A stretch of DNA of 64,000 nt from Bacteroidales bacterium (GTDB lineage Bacteria; Bacteroidota; Bacteroidia; Bacteroidales; UBA932): positions 62,001 through 126,000 of the forward strand of contig JAFXNQ010000041.1 of NCBI GenBank assembly GCA_017529425.1. The letters run 5' to 3'. The notes under the pieces are model-generated. The model searched no databases, was not told the DNA's origin, and saw nothing but the letters and a program-made list of their open reading frames with translations. Below, piece after piece: positions 9,105 through 17,830 of the stretch; position 1 is the first letter of the stretch, and every line of letters begins with the position of its first letter. A program made the translations under genes and the position numbers.

Positions 9105-9683
9105 CTAGTTATAGCGCCTTTCGATTTCTTTCCAGTTGACGATTTGCCAGAGGGCGGAGAGGTGGGCGGCGCGGCGGTTCTGGTAGTCGAGGTAGTAGGC
9201 GTGCTCCCAGACGTCGAAGGTGAGCAGGGGTTTTAAGCCGTGCGCCACGGGATTGTCGGCATTGGCATACTGGCCGATGCTCAGCTGACCAGCTTCGTCT
9301 GCCTGGAGCCACACCCAGCCGGCGCCGAAGAGGCTGACGCCTTTGGCCTCGAACTCTGCTTTGAAGGCGTCGAGGCTATCCCACTGCTTCTGGATTTGGG
9401 CGAGGAGGTTGCCGGTCGGTTCTGGCGATGACGGCTGCGGTGCGAACTGTGTGAAGTACATCTCGTGATTGAGTATCTGGCCGGCGTTGTTGAATAACGC
9501 ACCGCTGGCTTTGGCAACGATCTGCTCCAGAGGAAGGTCTTCGAGACCGCTGCCGGGGAGGAGTTTGTTCAGGTTATCCACATACGCCTGAAGGTGCTTG
9601 CCGTGGTGGAAGGCAAGGGTCTGGGCGCTGATTACCGGCTCCAAAGCGTCCGGTGCATAGGGTAAGTCTATAAGTGTAAACAT
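9105..9683 (-). CDS. sodB: Fe/Mn-type superoxide dismutase
   Basis: This 192-residue cytoplasmic enzyme converts superoxide to oxygen and hydrogen peroxide, using iron or manganese. The metal ligands line up as His26 (FHHGKH), His73 (LNHEMYF), Asp157 and His161 (DVWEHAYYLDYQNRR). The GAGWVWL strand at 120-126 is also standard, and the length is normal. The gene lies between capG and hicB, on the same strand as both. It does not belong functionally to either, and its GC-rich sequence contrasts with the AT-rich hicBA and ATPase genes next to it. The upstream gap contains two palindromic repeats (9701-9752). Confidence 0.96.
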   Translation of the reverse strand: MFTLIDLPYAPDALEPVISAQTLAFHHGKHLQAYVDNLNKLLPGSGLEDLPLEQIVAKASGALFNNAGQILNHEMYFTQFAPQPSSPEPTGNLLAQIQKQWDSLDAFKAEFEAKGVSLFGAGWVWLQADEAGQLSIGQYANADNPVAHGLKPLLTFDVWEHAYYLDYQNRRAAHLSALWQIVNWKEIERRYN

Positions 9684-9700
9684 AGCGGGTGGTGTTTTTG

Positions 9701-9752
9701 AGATGCCCGGTCAAGCCGGGCATGACGGTGCCGGGTCAAGCCCGGAATGACG
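9701..9752. repeat. Two tandem copies of a dispersed palindromic element
   Basis: The gap between capG and sodB holds ATGCCCGGTCAAGCCGGGCAT (given here in full because it is the core, positions 9703-9723 less one base at the ends) followed at 9729-9752 by a variant centred on GGGTCAAGCCC. Both end in ATGACG. The same unit recurs at 12091-12176, 28984-29009 and 29219-29245. Each copy can fold as a GC-rich hairpin. Function unknown. Confidence 0.85.
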
Positions 9753-9772
9753 TATTATTATGTACCTGCAAT

Positions 9773-10933
9773 CTAGAACTTCCGCCAGACCATTTTGTTG
9801 ACGACGCCGGTGTAGCTCTGGATGATGCGGACGACTTTGGTGGAGACGTTTTCGTCTACATAGTCGGGGACGGGGATGCCGGGCAGGCCGTCGCGAATGA
9901 GGCTGACAGCTACGTCAACACTTTGCAGCAAGCCGTTGGTATCGATGCCGGAGAGCACGAAGCAGCCCTTATCGAGGGCTTCGGGGCGCTCGGTGGATGT
10001 ACGGATGCAGACTGCCGGGAAGGGATGGCCCACGGAGGTGAAGAAGGATGATTCTTCTGGCAGTGTACCTGAGTCGGACACCACGCAGAAGGCGTTCATC
10101 TGGAGGCAGTTGTAATCGTGGAAGCCCAGGGGTTCGTGCTGAATCACTCGCTTATCCAACTTGAAACCTGAAGCCTCCAGGCGCTTGCGGGAGCGCGGGT
10201 GGCAAGAATACAAAATCGGCATATCGTACTTCTCGGCCATCTGGTTAATCGCGTTGAACAGCGAGAGGAAGTTCTTCTCTGTGTCGATATTCTCCTCGCG
10301 ATGGGCGCTCAGCAGGATGTATTTGCCCTTCTCCAGGCCAAGCCGGGCGTGAATGTCAGAAGCCTCAATCTCTGCCAGATTGTTGTGCAGCACCTCTGCC
10401 ATCGGGGAGCCGGTGACATAGGTGCGCTCCTTGGGCAGGCCGGTGTCGGCCAGGTAGCGGCGGGCGTGTTCGGAATATGCCATGTTCACATCGGAGATAA
10501 TGTCCACGATGCGGCGGTTGGTCTCCTCCGGCAGGCACTCGTCCTTGCAGCGGTTGCCGGCCTCCATATGGAAGATGGGGATGTGAAGCCTCTTGGCGCC
10601 AATCACACTCAGGCAACTGTTGGTATCGCCCAGCACCAGCACCGCGTCGGGCTGCACCTGCACCATCAGCTGATAGCTCTTGGCAATAATATTGCCCATT
10701 GTCTCGCCCAGATCGGAACCCACGGCATCCATATACACATCGGGATCGGCCAGCTTCAGGTCCTTGAAAAAGACGCCGTCCAAGTTGTAATCATAATTCT
10801 GCCCGGTGTGCGCCAGCAGGCAGTCGAAATACTCGCGGCACTTGTTAATCACCGCCGCCAGGCGGATAATCTCCGGACGGGTGCCGACAATAATCAGAAG
10901 CTTCAGCTTCCCGTTATCTTTGAATGCTGCCAT
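9773..10933 (-). CDS. capG: UDP-N-acetyl sugar 2-epimerase, CapG/FnlC type
   Basis: This 386-residue non-hydrolysing epimerase has the GT-B-like fold of the WecB family. Visible signatures are IIVGTRPEIIRLAAVI near the N-terminus, VLVLGDTNS, the HMEAGNRCKDECLPEETNRR loop and the C-terminal VVSDSGTLPEESS. In this context it should be the last enzyme of UDP-N-acetyl-L-fucosamine synthesis, inverting C2 of UDP-N-acetyl-L-pneumosamine. That assignment rests on its position: it follows capE by 2 bases and capF lies just before capE. Taken alone it could be called a UDP-GlcNAc 2-epimerase. The three genes together form the classic FucNAc set of staphylococcal, Pseudomonas and Bacteroides capsules. 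Confidence 0.9.
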   Translation of the reverse strand: MAAFKDNGKLKLLIIVGTRPEIIRLAAVINKCREYFDCLLAHTGQNYDYNLDGVFFKDLKLADPDVYMDAVGSDLGETMGNIIAKSYQLMVQVQPDAVLVLGDTNSCLSVIGAKRLHIPIFHMEAGNRCKDECLPEETNRRIVDIISDVNMAYSEHARRYLADTGLPKERTYVTGSPMAEVLHNNLAEIEASDIHARLGLEKGKYILLSAHREENIDTEKNFLSLFNAINQMAEKYDMPILYSCHPRSRKRLEASGFKLDKRVIQHEPLGFHDYNCLQMNAFCVVSDSGTLPEESSFFTSVGHPFPAVCIRTSTERPEALDKGCFVLSGIDTNGLLQSVDVAVSLIRDGLPGIPVPDYVDENVSTKVVRIIQSYTGVVNKMVWRKF

Positions 10934-10935
10934 AA

Positions 10936-12063
10936 TTATACTAAGTTAGGTATGCCGTTAAGCTCGTTCTGGATGTACTCGAGGGAGGCGATTTTGGCCT
11001 TGGTCTCCTCCAGATTGAGACGGTAGGTATTGTCGGAGTTGAACTCCTCTATGGTGGCGCGCTTCACGTCGCCCTCCTTGAAGTACTTGTCGTAATTGAG
11101 GTCGCGGTTATCTGCAGGCACTGCATAGAAGTTGCCCATATCGATGGCCTTGGCGGCCTCCTCTTTGGTGAGGAGCGTCTCATACATCTTTTCTCCGTGA
11201 CGGATGCCGATGACGTTAAGGTCTATGACCTTTTCCTCCTCGCCACTCGGCCCTGGAAAGACGTATCTTTCCAGCGCTCTCGTCGGCAGCGTCGGTTTGA
11301 TATCCTCCTTCTTGCCGCCGAACAGCTCGCACACCGCCTCGGCCTGGGTCTGGATAGTGCAGGCGGGTGCCTTCTGCACCAGAATGTCGCCGTTCTTGCC
11401 GTGCTCAAAGGCGAAGAGCACCAGGTCCACCGCCTCCTCCAACGACATAATGAAGCGGGTCATTTTGGGCTCGGTGAGGGTGATGGGGTTGCCCTTGCGG
11501 ATCTGGTCTATCCAAAGAGGGATAACGGAGCCGCGGCTGCACATCACATTGCCGTAACGGGTACAGCAGATTTTGGTGTTGCCTGAAAGGCGGCTCTTAG
11601 CAACGGCTATCTTCTCCTCGATGGCCTTGGTGATGCCCATGGCGTTGATGGGGTACGCGGCCTTATCGGTGGAGAGGCAGATGACGCACTTTACGCCCGC
11701 CTCGATGGCGGCATCCAGCGTGTTGTCGGTGCCGATCACGTTGGTCTTCACCGCCTCCATGGGGAAGAACTCGCAACTGGGCACCTGCTTGAGAGCGGCG
11801 GCATGGAACACATAATCTACACCCTGCATTGCATAATGCAGCGTGCTTTTGTTGCGGACGTCACCGATATAGAACTTTATCTTGCCTGCGACCTCCGGCA
11901 TACGGGCCTGAAAGTCATGACGCATATCGTCCTGCTTTTTCTCGTCGCGGCTGAAGATGCGTATCTCACCGATGTCGGTCTTCAGAAAGCGGTTCAACAC
12001 TGCGTTGCCAAAACTACCTGTGCCTCCTGTTATGAGGAGTACTTTATCCTTAAATAATGACAT
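10936..12063 (-). CDS. capE: UDP-GlcNAc 4,6-dehydratase/5-epimerase, CapE/FnlA type
   Basis: This 375-residue short-chain dehydrogenase-like enzyme starts UDP-FucNAc synthesis by dehydrating UDP-GlcNAc and inverting its stereocentres. The NAD(P) site is ITGGTGSFGNAVLNRF near residues 11-26. The family active-site region STDKAAYPINAMGITKAIEE is present, with the MxxxK motif that replaces YxxxK in this group. The segment CTRYGNVMCSRGSVIPLW is also diagnostic of the FlaA1/CapE/WbjB group. There is no transmembrane stretch at the N-terminus, so this is the soluble short form. It lies between capF and capG. The 111-base gap to capF holds palindromic repeats. Confidence 0.93.
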   Translation of the reverse strand: MSLFKDKVLLITGGTGSFGNAVLNRFLKTDIGEIRIFSRDEKKQDDMRHDFQARMPEVAGKIKFYIGDVRNKSTLHYAMQGVDYVFHAAALKQVPSCEFFPMEAVKTNVIGTDNTLDAAIEAGVKCVICLSTDKAAYPINAMGITKAIEEKIAVAKSRLSGNTKICCTRYGNVMCSRGSVIPLWIDQIRKGNPITLTEPKMTRFIMSLEEAVDLVLFAFEHGKNGDILVQKAPACTIQTQAEAVCELFGGKKEDIKPTLPTRALERYVFPGPSGEEEKVIDLNVIGIRHGEKMYETLLTKEEAAKAIDMGNFYAVPADNRDLNYDKYFKEGDVKRATIEEFNSDNTYRLNLEETKAKIASLEYIQNELNGIPNLV

Positions 12064-12090
12064 ATTGTTGTTTGTTTATAATAATCGTTT

Positions 12091-12176
12091 ATGAGATGCC
12101 CGATCAGGTCGGGCATGACGGTCTGCGTCATTGCCGGCTTGACCCCCATCGTCATTGCCGGCTTGACCGGCAATCT
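12091..12176. repeat. Cluster of three dispersed palindromic elements
   Basis: Three copies or part copies of the same palindrome fill the capF-capE gap. A full one is at 12091-12120 (GATGCCCGATCAGGTCGGGC core), a half copy at about 12126-12147 (GTCATTGCCGGCTTGACC), and a full inverted copy at 12150-12176. The last overlaps the TAG stop of capF, so the element appears to supply the stop codon's surroundings. Confidence 0.85.
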
Positions 12177-13374
12177 AAACCTTCTCGAAGAACGTATCCG
12201 GCTTATTGGGGTTGAAGATTTCGTTGCAATACATCACAGTCACGAGGTTTTCGGTGTCAGAGAGGTTTATGATGTTGTGGGTATAGCCGGGGAGCATGTG
12301 GACGGCCTGGATGTTGTCACCGGTGACCTCAAACTCTATTACCTCATCGCTGCCCAGTTTGCGTTCCTGGATGAGCCCGTGGCCGGAGACCACAATAAAG
12401 AACTCCCACTTGGTATTGTGCCAGTGCTGCCCCTTGGTGATGCCGGGCTTGGAGATGTTGATGGAGACTTGGCCGCAGTTGAGTGTATGCACCAGCTCCG
12501 TAAAGCTGCCGCGGTCGTCCACATTCATCTTGAGAGGGAACGCCACTTTCTCCTTGGGGAGATAGCTCAGATAGGTGCTGTAGAGTTTCTTGGCAAAACT
12601 GCCGGCGGGGATTTCCGGAATCAGCAGGGTCCTGGGCTGCTCCGCGAATTTGTTCAGAAGGTCCACGATATCGCCCAGAGTGGCTTTATGGGTGGTGGGG
12701 ACGTAGCAGTAGCGGCCGTCTTTCATGGGGAAAACGCCCAGCCCGTCAAACTCGCAGCGATGCTCCTCGCCGCGCAGGCAGGCAATCATCTCGTCCACAA
12801 GGTCGTCTATGTAAAGCAGTTCCAGTTCTACGGAGGGGTCATTGACGGTGTAGGGCAAATCGTTGGCCACTGCATTGCAGAAGGTCGCCACGGCGCTGTT
12901 GTAGTTGGGCCGGCACCATTTGCCAAAGAGGTTAGGAAAACGGTAAACCAGCACTTTTGCACCGGTATCTTCTCCGTATTCAAGGAACAGGTCCTCCCCT
13001 GCCTTCTTGCTGCGGCCATACTCGCTGTTGCCAAAGCGGCCCGTCAGGCTCGCCTGCTGGCTGGAGCTGAGCATCACCGGGCAGGTGTTATTATATTTCT
13101 TAAGCGTATCCAACAGAGTGCTGGCAAAGCCAAAGTTGCCCTGCATAAACTCCTCCTGGTTCTGCGGGCGGTTCACCCCCGCCAGATTAAACACAAAGTC
13201 CGCCTCCGCGCACCACTCATCCAGCTGCTCCGGAGTGGAATCCAAGTCGTATTCATACACGGCCTCCACCGTCACATCGCCATAGCAACGGGCCTTGCCC
13301 TCCTTTATGTTATTTAGCTGCGCGCATAAGTTCCGCCCCACGAAACCCTTGGCGCCGGTTACAAGAATCTTCAT
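12175..13374 (-). CDS. capF: UDP-2-acetamido-2,6-dideoxy-hexulose reductase, CapF/FnlB type
   Basis: This 399-residue two-domain enzyme catalyses the middle step to UDP-N-acetyl-L-fucosamine. The N-terminal SDR domain has ILVTGAKGFVGRNLCAQL and a YGRSKKAGEDLF motif with the catalytic Tyr and Lys. From about residue 275 a cupin domain follows, with GQHWHNTKWEFFIVVSGHG and MLPGYTHNI supplying metal-binding histidines. In CapF the cupin epimerises C3 and the SDR reduces C4 with NADPH. The length and domain order match the family exactly. The gene precedes capE and capG in transcription order and follows the deacetylase gene by 19 bases. Confidence 0.94.
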   Translation of the reverse strand: MKILVTGAKGFVGRNLCAQLNNIKEGKARCYGDVTVEAVYEYDLDSTPEQLDEWCAEADFVFNLAGVNRPQNQEEFMQGNFGFASTLLDTLKKYNNTCPVMLSSSQQASLTGRFGNSEYGRSKKAGEDLFLEYGEDTGAKVLVYRFPNLFGKWCRPNYNSAVATFCNAVANDLPYTVNDPSVELELLYIDDLVDEMIACLRGEEHRCEFDGLGVFPMKDGRYCYVPTTHKATLGDIVDLLNKFAEQPRTLLIPEIPAGSFAKKLYSTYLSYLPKEKVAFPLKMNVDDRGSFTELVHTLNCGQVSINISKPGITKGQHWHNTKWEFFIVVSGHGLIQERKLGSDEVIEFEVTGDNIQAVHMLPGYTHNIINLSDTENLVTVMYCNEIFNPNKPDTFFEKV

Positions 13375-13393
13375 ATCTATGATATATAAAAGA

Positions 13394-14257
13394 CTAATTA
13401 ATACTATCTTTCAACCTCACTATCGGAGCCTTTGTCCAATCCACCATACTCTCAGCCATTTCCACATCAATAAACTGAAATTCCGCCATCCACCGGCGTA
13501 ACTTCTTTTCAGCCCCTCGCAAACCAACATAAGACTTAAATCGACGCTCCAAGGGCAATCCTGAAAGAACAGGCTGCCCCGCATCAAGATCGCGAGGATG
13601 GATATACGCCATAAGATAGTCAGATGACTCCTTACTCCATTTCCTTATCAGCGAATATGGGCAAAGTCTGAAATAGCCCCCGCCAGAGAAAACGATATGT
13701 TTTCCGGCTATAGTCTTAAAACTAACCGGGAATTCCTTTATCTGTATCCCCTTATATTCAATTATCCCTGGTGTCGAATTCGGATAGGAAGGCAGTCCCC
13801 CGTGAGCATGAGCTGCAGGGAACACAGAGCAATCATACTTAAATCCATATTCTGATAGAATCTCATATGCCCATCCCTCTGATTCACGAATACTGAATCC
13901 CGGGGCACGAAAACACTCTACCTTTTTTCCACTTACGTCTTCAAGCATCTTTACACCATTTTCTACAGCCACCCGAAATTCTGAAGGTGACTGTTGCCAT
14001 ACAAGCTGATGCCCCATTGTATGACATCCTATCTGATATCTCTCAGCAATCCGCCTCACCAAATCAGGATAGGTCTTTGCAATCCATCCGATGATAAAAA
14101 ATGTCGCCTTAGCATTAGCATCTTCCAAGACCCGGAACAATCGCTCCATATTCTCATATATTCTAACGTCGTACCGGCCCCAGTCAGACTCCTCCTTGGT
14201 TGCGTTGAAATCAAGCAAGTGAAACCACTCCTCAACATCAATAGTCAATATATTCAT
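13394..14257 (-). CDS. Polysaccharide deacetylase (NodB fold, DUF3473 type)
   Basis: This 287-residue protein has the NodB carbohydrate esterase 4 fold with a C-terminal DUF3473-like extension. The metal and catalytic motifs are visible: TIDVEEWFH at the N-terminus, a C-H-T-M-G-H element with the zinc histidines (QIGCHTMGHQ), the FRAPGFS loop and the late HPRDLD segment. Such enzymes remove N-acetyl groups from amino sugars in exported or lipid-linked polysaccharides. There is no clear signal peptide, so it may act in the cytoplasm on lipid-linked intermediates. It precedes capF, and a FucNAc-containing repeat unit would be a plausible substrate; that is inference. Confidence 0.9.
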   Translation of the reverse strand: MNILTIDVEEWFHLLDFNATKEESDWGRYDVRIYENMERLFRVLEDANAKATFFIIGWIAKTYPDLVRRIAERYQIGCHTMGHQLVWQQSPSEFRVAVENGVKMLEDVSGKKVECFRAPGFSIRESEGWAYEILSEYGFKYDCSVFPAAHAHGGLPSYPNSTPGIIEYKGIQIKEFPVSFKTIAGKHIVFSGGGYFRLCPYSLIRKWSKESSDYLMAYIHPRDLDAGQPVLSGLPLERRFKSYVGLRGAEKKLRRWMAEFQFIDVEMAESMVDWTKAPIVRLKDSIN

Positions 14258-14263
14258 AGTTAT

Positions 14264-15409
14264 TCACGCTTTTGCCAACCATCTCCACCCCCGCTTAATC
14301 CGCCACTGGAACATATAAGGTACGCGCCAGAGCACTTCAGCAGGTGCATATCCAGCAAACTTGCAAGACTGTGAAATGACTCGCGTCAAATGCTCCGCGC
14401 CATGAGATGCCCCTTCGTCATGGTTGTATTTTATGTTATGGCCAAAGTTACCTCTGCCAACTATGTTCTGCATCAGCACAGGTGCTTTTTTATGGTCTGT
14501 CTCTTTAATGGGTAAAGGCACTTTTTCTGCCGGCATGCCAAAGTAGTCGGTCAGAATGGCGCATAAGCCGGTAAACGCCCTGCTGAGCCCCAGCCCTTCC
14601 AAATGCTCCTCGAGCCGCCGGATTTCATTTTCCGGCAAGGTGTATGTGTTAAGCAGCCAGTACAAATCACAAAACTGCCGCAACCCGACGCCGTCTAAAA
14701 TCAAGTGCTCAAAAATATGCGCAAAGACATACAGGATATTATGCATGGGGGCAAGGGTCGGCACCTCATAACCGTTGATATTTACGCTCAAGGGGGTGGA
14801 CAGGATTTCCGGCATCACCACCTGCTCCCAATACCTTCTGTGCTTCGGAGAAGCCAGCGACAACATCATCCTGTGCATCTCATACGCTATGCCGTCGCGC
14901 TCGTACTGGACATCTTTTTCTGTAGTGTAATCCACGTAATTAGTGATACTTCCGCACTTATTACGTTGTTCCAAATCATCAATGGCCTTTTGCCAATCTT
15001 CTTTGCTCACATAATAGTCTATATCGCCACTTTGACGCCACTCTGGTTTGGGATAAAGCGCGGCTATCGTCTGCCCCTTAAAGACAATGACCGGAATGCC
15101 CTTCTGCTTATAATCACTGCAGAGAGAGACCACGGCATTATTGATTTTCTTGTTGTTCTTTTCTATTGCATCAGTCACCCCTATCCACTGCAGCCTTAAT
15201 GCCATAGAGGGCAACTGAGCCTCAGGCAAACGGCTCAATCCGCCCATAATCACACCGGCAACAGCCTGCTGCAGAGACATCTCATATATCCCCTCCCACT
15301 CTTTTGCATCGAGCACCCGGGACAGATTGGCACGCGTACCCAAAGAGACTTGTATGAGTTCAAAAAATAGAGCAGTTGTTTCAGCTGCTGCAGGGCTATA
15401 AATCGTCAT
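14264..15409 (-). CDS. Nucleotidyltransferase family protein (NTP_transf_5 type)
   Basis: This 381-residue protein matches the uncharacterised nucleotidyltransferase group often found in polysaccharide and secondary-metabolite clusters. The diagnostic region is VFKGQTIAALYPKPEWRQSG followed directly by DIDYYV, where the two aspartates would bind metal. A second conserved stretch, HNILYVFAHIFEHLI with GVGLRQFCDLYWLL, follows as is usual. The substrate is unknown for the family. It is 2 bases from the opine-dehydrogenase-like gene upstream and 6 bases from the deacetylase downstream, so it is part of the same modification module. Confidence 0.8.
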   Translation of the reverse strand: MTIYSPAAAETTALFFELIQVSLGTRANLSRVLDAKEWEGIYEMSLQQAVAGVIMGGLSRLPEAQLPSMALRLQWIGVTDAIEKNNKKINNAVVSLCSDYKQKGIPVIVFKGQTIAALYPKPEWRQSGDIDYYVSKEDWQKAIDDLEQRNKCGSITNYVDYTTEKDVQYERDGIAYEMHRMMLSLASPKHRRYWEQVVMPEILSTPLSVNINGYEVPTLAPMHNILYVFAHIFEHLILDGVGLRQFCDLYWLLNTYTLPENEIRRLEEHLEGLGLSRAFTGLCAILTDYFGMPAEKVPLPIKETDHKKAPVLMQNIVGRGNFGHNIKYNHDEGASHGAEHLTRVISQSCKFAGYAPAEVLWRVPYMFQWRIKRGWRWLAKA

Positions 15410-15411
15410 CC

Positions 15412-16653
15412 TTAAGCTATGGGGGTGTAAACTCCCTCGTAAAGGTACCTGAGAAGCTCTTCTTTGGTCATATGACCGATTCCCAGATAATCCAGATTGT
15501 ATTTTGTTTCTTTATAGAAACTCTTCTCATGGAAGGCACCACCAATCACAATCATAGCATCAATGATAGGTGTTGGCACGCCAAACTTCACACCAAGATC
15601 GTGATAAATCTTGCAACCCACTGGGATATCTTCGGTAATGTAGCGGTGGTTGATGTCGTTCGGGCCGGTATTCCCTTCGTCGCAGGGTTTGTCAAGCGGG
15701 AATACCACGTTGTCCTTTCCATTCTCATCCAAACCCATATACTCCTGTGTCAGGATGGAGCGACGGCTAAAGAACATCTCATAATCCCATTTTGGATAAT
15801 CTATGCCAATTGCCTTGGCAATTGCTACCTGCTCCTGGTAAAACTGGTACTGAACGCGACAGATGCTCGGGCAGAGGCCGTGACTATACATCGAGTAGCT
15901 TTCCGGTGCGTTGCCATATACCAGCGACCAGTTTTCCATACTGGACACGCCCAGCAAAGAAGCAGGGACGTGAATCACAGGATTGATGTTGGAGAAACCA
16001 ATATCTATCATAGTATCGCCACGATCAGGGCCGTTGCCGGTATAGACGCTATCCATGCAAGGGAGATACTTTCCGCTCTCAATAAAATCGTCCATATCGC
16101 TCATAGGCAGGCAGGCTCCACGGAGCGAAATAGCACGGTACTTGATTCCGACATGGTTAGTCCAGAATCCCTGCACCTTCTCTACACGGGTCCCATAAGG
16201 GGCGCTACCCCAACCTCCTACAATCACATCCTTGGTGCAACCGGCCTCGCGCATTAACTTGCGGAGCAAGAAGCTGGCATAATTGTCCGGATAGGTGTGA
16301 ATAACCATACCATCTTCCAGGAGCGGGACAAGTTTACGCAGATAGTCCTCATGAGCCAAAGCGGGGATTGACATCAGGATGAATTTGGCACCCTTTACAG
16401 CTTCTGCCATGTCATTGGTGTACATATCCAAATGGGCACGGCCACTCCGTTCAAATCCATAAAGGTTTCTCTGGATGCCATCCATTTGGATACCGGTACG
16501 ATCCATATAGGCGATAGATTTAGGGCTACGGCTGTAAAGCCTGACTTCTCTATCGGGCTGGCCAAGTTTACAGTCTGCGGCCAATGTCATACCAACGGCA
16601 CCCGCGCCCAGAACAGCGATGGGGCAATCTTTCAAATAAGACAGGTCTCTCAT
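15412..16653 (-). CDS. Octopine/nopaline dehydrogenase family protein
   Basis: This 413-residue protein belongs to the NAD(P)-dependent opine dehydrogenase family, which reductively joins an alpha-keto acid to an amino group. The Rossmann motif is VLGAGAVGMTLAAD at about residues 14-27. The catalytic domain shows NINPVIHVPASLL, with the family histidine, and NHRYITEDIPVGCKIYHDLG, with the conserved R and D. Both motifs are the usual hallmarks. In a capsule locus it could build an N-(1-carboxyalkyl) amino acid group on a sugar or amino acid. It is followed by a nucleotidyltransferase and preceded by an ATP-grasp gene 3 bases away. Confidence 0.85.
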   Translation of the reverse strand: MRDLSYLKDCPIAVLGAGAVGMTLAADCKLGQPDREVRLYSRSPKSIAYMDRTGIQMDGIQRNLYGFERSGRAHLDMYTNDMAEAVKGAKFILMSIPALAHEDYLRKLVPLLEDGMVIHTYPDNYASFLLRKLMREAGCTKDVIVGGWGSAPYGTRVEKVQGFWTNHVGIKYRAISLRGACLPMSDMDDFIESGKYLPCMDSVYTGNGPDRGDTMIDIGFSNINPVIHVPASLLGVSSMENWSLVYGNAPESYSMYSHGLCPSICRVQYQFYQEQVAIAKAIGIDYPKWDYEMFFSRRSILTQEYMGLDENGKDNVVFPLDKPCDEGNTGPNDINHRYITEDIPVGCKIYHDLGVKFGVPTPIIDAMIVIGGAFHEKSFYKETKYNLDYLGIGHMTKEELLRYLYEGVYTPIA

Positions 16654-16656
16654 AAG

Positions 16657-17826
16657 TTATTGTCTCTTTTCTTTCATCTTTTTCTTGTAGTCCTTGATAC
16701 CCCCTAAAAGGTAGGCAAACCAAGGCAACGGATCGTCCCAGAAGAACATCTGTTCCTTAACCCGTTTGTAACCCAAACGGTAAGACAATCTGCGGAAACG
16801 GTCAGGAGAAGTGAGGAACCACAGAATATCCGTCTGTCCAATCCTGGAAGCGGTCTTGGGCTGTGTCACTTCCATTGGAGTAACCTCCTTGCCAAAGGCA
16901 TCTTCCAAAATCTGCTGCGCATGATCCACCCCTGTAAAGAAGCCCACTGAGATGCCATGTACCGGACGCGGGTTAATCTCAATCACTTTACCCACATTAT
17001 CACGGCAATCCAGCATCAGGTCAACACCCATCTCTCCGTGCAGCCCCATCAGTTTTACCAGCTTATTACAGTACTCACTGATTTCCGGACGCACCAAGAT
17101 GCCATTCAATGTGCTGGTACCACCGACCTCGGGGTAGATGTGCTCACAGATATATAGATAAGAACTTTTTATCTCTCCATTGCGATCAATCATAACATTT
17201 GCTCCCATCAGACGGCTGCCTTCAGGTATATACTCCTGCACCACATATTCCTTCAGATCAATCTGCTTCTCCTTAACATATTCCCGCATCTCTTCTGCGG
17301 TATGGCACAAATGAAATCCCCTTGCGCCATACATAATATGGGGCTTGATGATGACCGGAAACTTAATCTGCACGTCAATATCGTCTATGCTGTCGACTCC
17401 GAAAAACGTCTTAGGGCAAGGGATGTCGTTCTCCATACACACCTTCATCACCTCCTCCTTGTTGTTCACACGGTCAAAAACATCCCGGTCCATGGCATAG
17501 ATAATGGCATATTTTGAGAGTTCCTCTTTATTATGCGACAGGATGCGGGCAGAAAAATCAAAAGGCGCAAACACCAGGTCGTAATGTCCCTCCTTTATCA
17601 TTTTCACAATGTATTTCTCAGACGCCTCGGGCTTGTGCGGGTCACATACACCGAGAATCTTATAATCAGGCAACCGTGAAGCATAGCCACAGTCCAGTTT
17701 TGAATTGCACAACACGCTCACTTCACACCCCTGCTCCTTGAAGCCACGCATGAACGGCAGTACTTGTTTGCAATAACCATCCAGCACCAGGACGTGCTTC
17801 CCCTCAAACCTTTTAGATCTTTTCAT
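16657..17826 (-). CDS. ATP-grasp ligase
   Basis: This 389-residue protein has the ATP-grasp fold used to form amide or thioester bonds through an acyl-phosphate. Visible elements are the pre-ATP-grasp strand HVLVLDGYCKQVLPFMRGF, the lid lysines in FPVIIKPHIMYGARGFHL, VVQEYIPEGSRLMGANVMID, and the metal-binding MGVDLMLDC ... VIEINPRPVHG, in which E and N coordinate magnesium. It resembles carbamoyl-phosphate-synthase-like ligases found in surface polysaccharide clusters, where they attach amino acids to uronic acids or amino sugars. The acceptor here is unknown. Its neighbours suggest joint action with the aminotransferase and the opine-type dehydrogenase. Confidence 0.87.
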   Translation of the reverse strand: MKRSKRFEGKHVLVLDGYCKQVLPFMRGFKEQGCEVSVLCNSKLDCGYASRLPDYKILGVCDPHKPEASEKYIVKMIKEGHYDLVFAPFDFSARILSHNKEELSKYAIIYAMDRDVFDRVNNKEEVMKVCMENDIPCPKTFFGVDSIDDIDVQIKFPVIIKPHIMYGARGFHLCHTAEEMREYVKEKQIDLKEYVVQEYIPEGSRLMGANVMIDRNGEIKSSYLYICEHIYPEVGGTSTLNGILVRPEISEYCNKLVKLMGLHGEMGVDLMLDCRDNVGKVIEINPRPVHGISVGFFTGVDHAQQILEDAFGKEVTPMEVTQPKTASRIGQTDILWFLTSPDRFRRLSYRLGYKRVKEQMFFWDDPLPWFAYLLGGIKDYKKKMKEKRQ

Positions 17827-17830
17827 CTAC

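Noticed and set aside
12091..13317. Long plus-strand frame opposite capF
   Set aside because: The opposite strand encodes a complete CapF with both domains; the plus frame begins in palindromic repeats and shows no protein family features.
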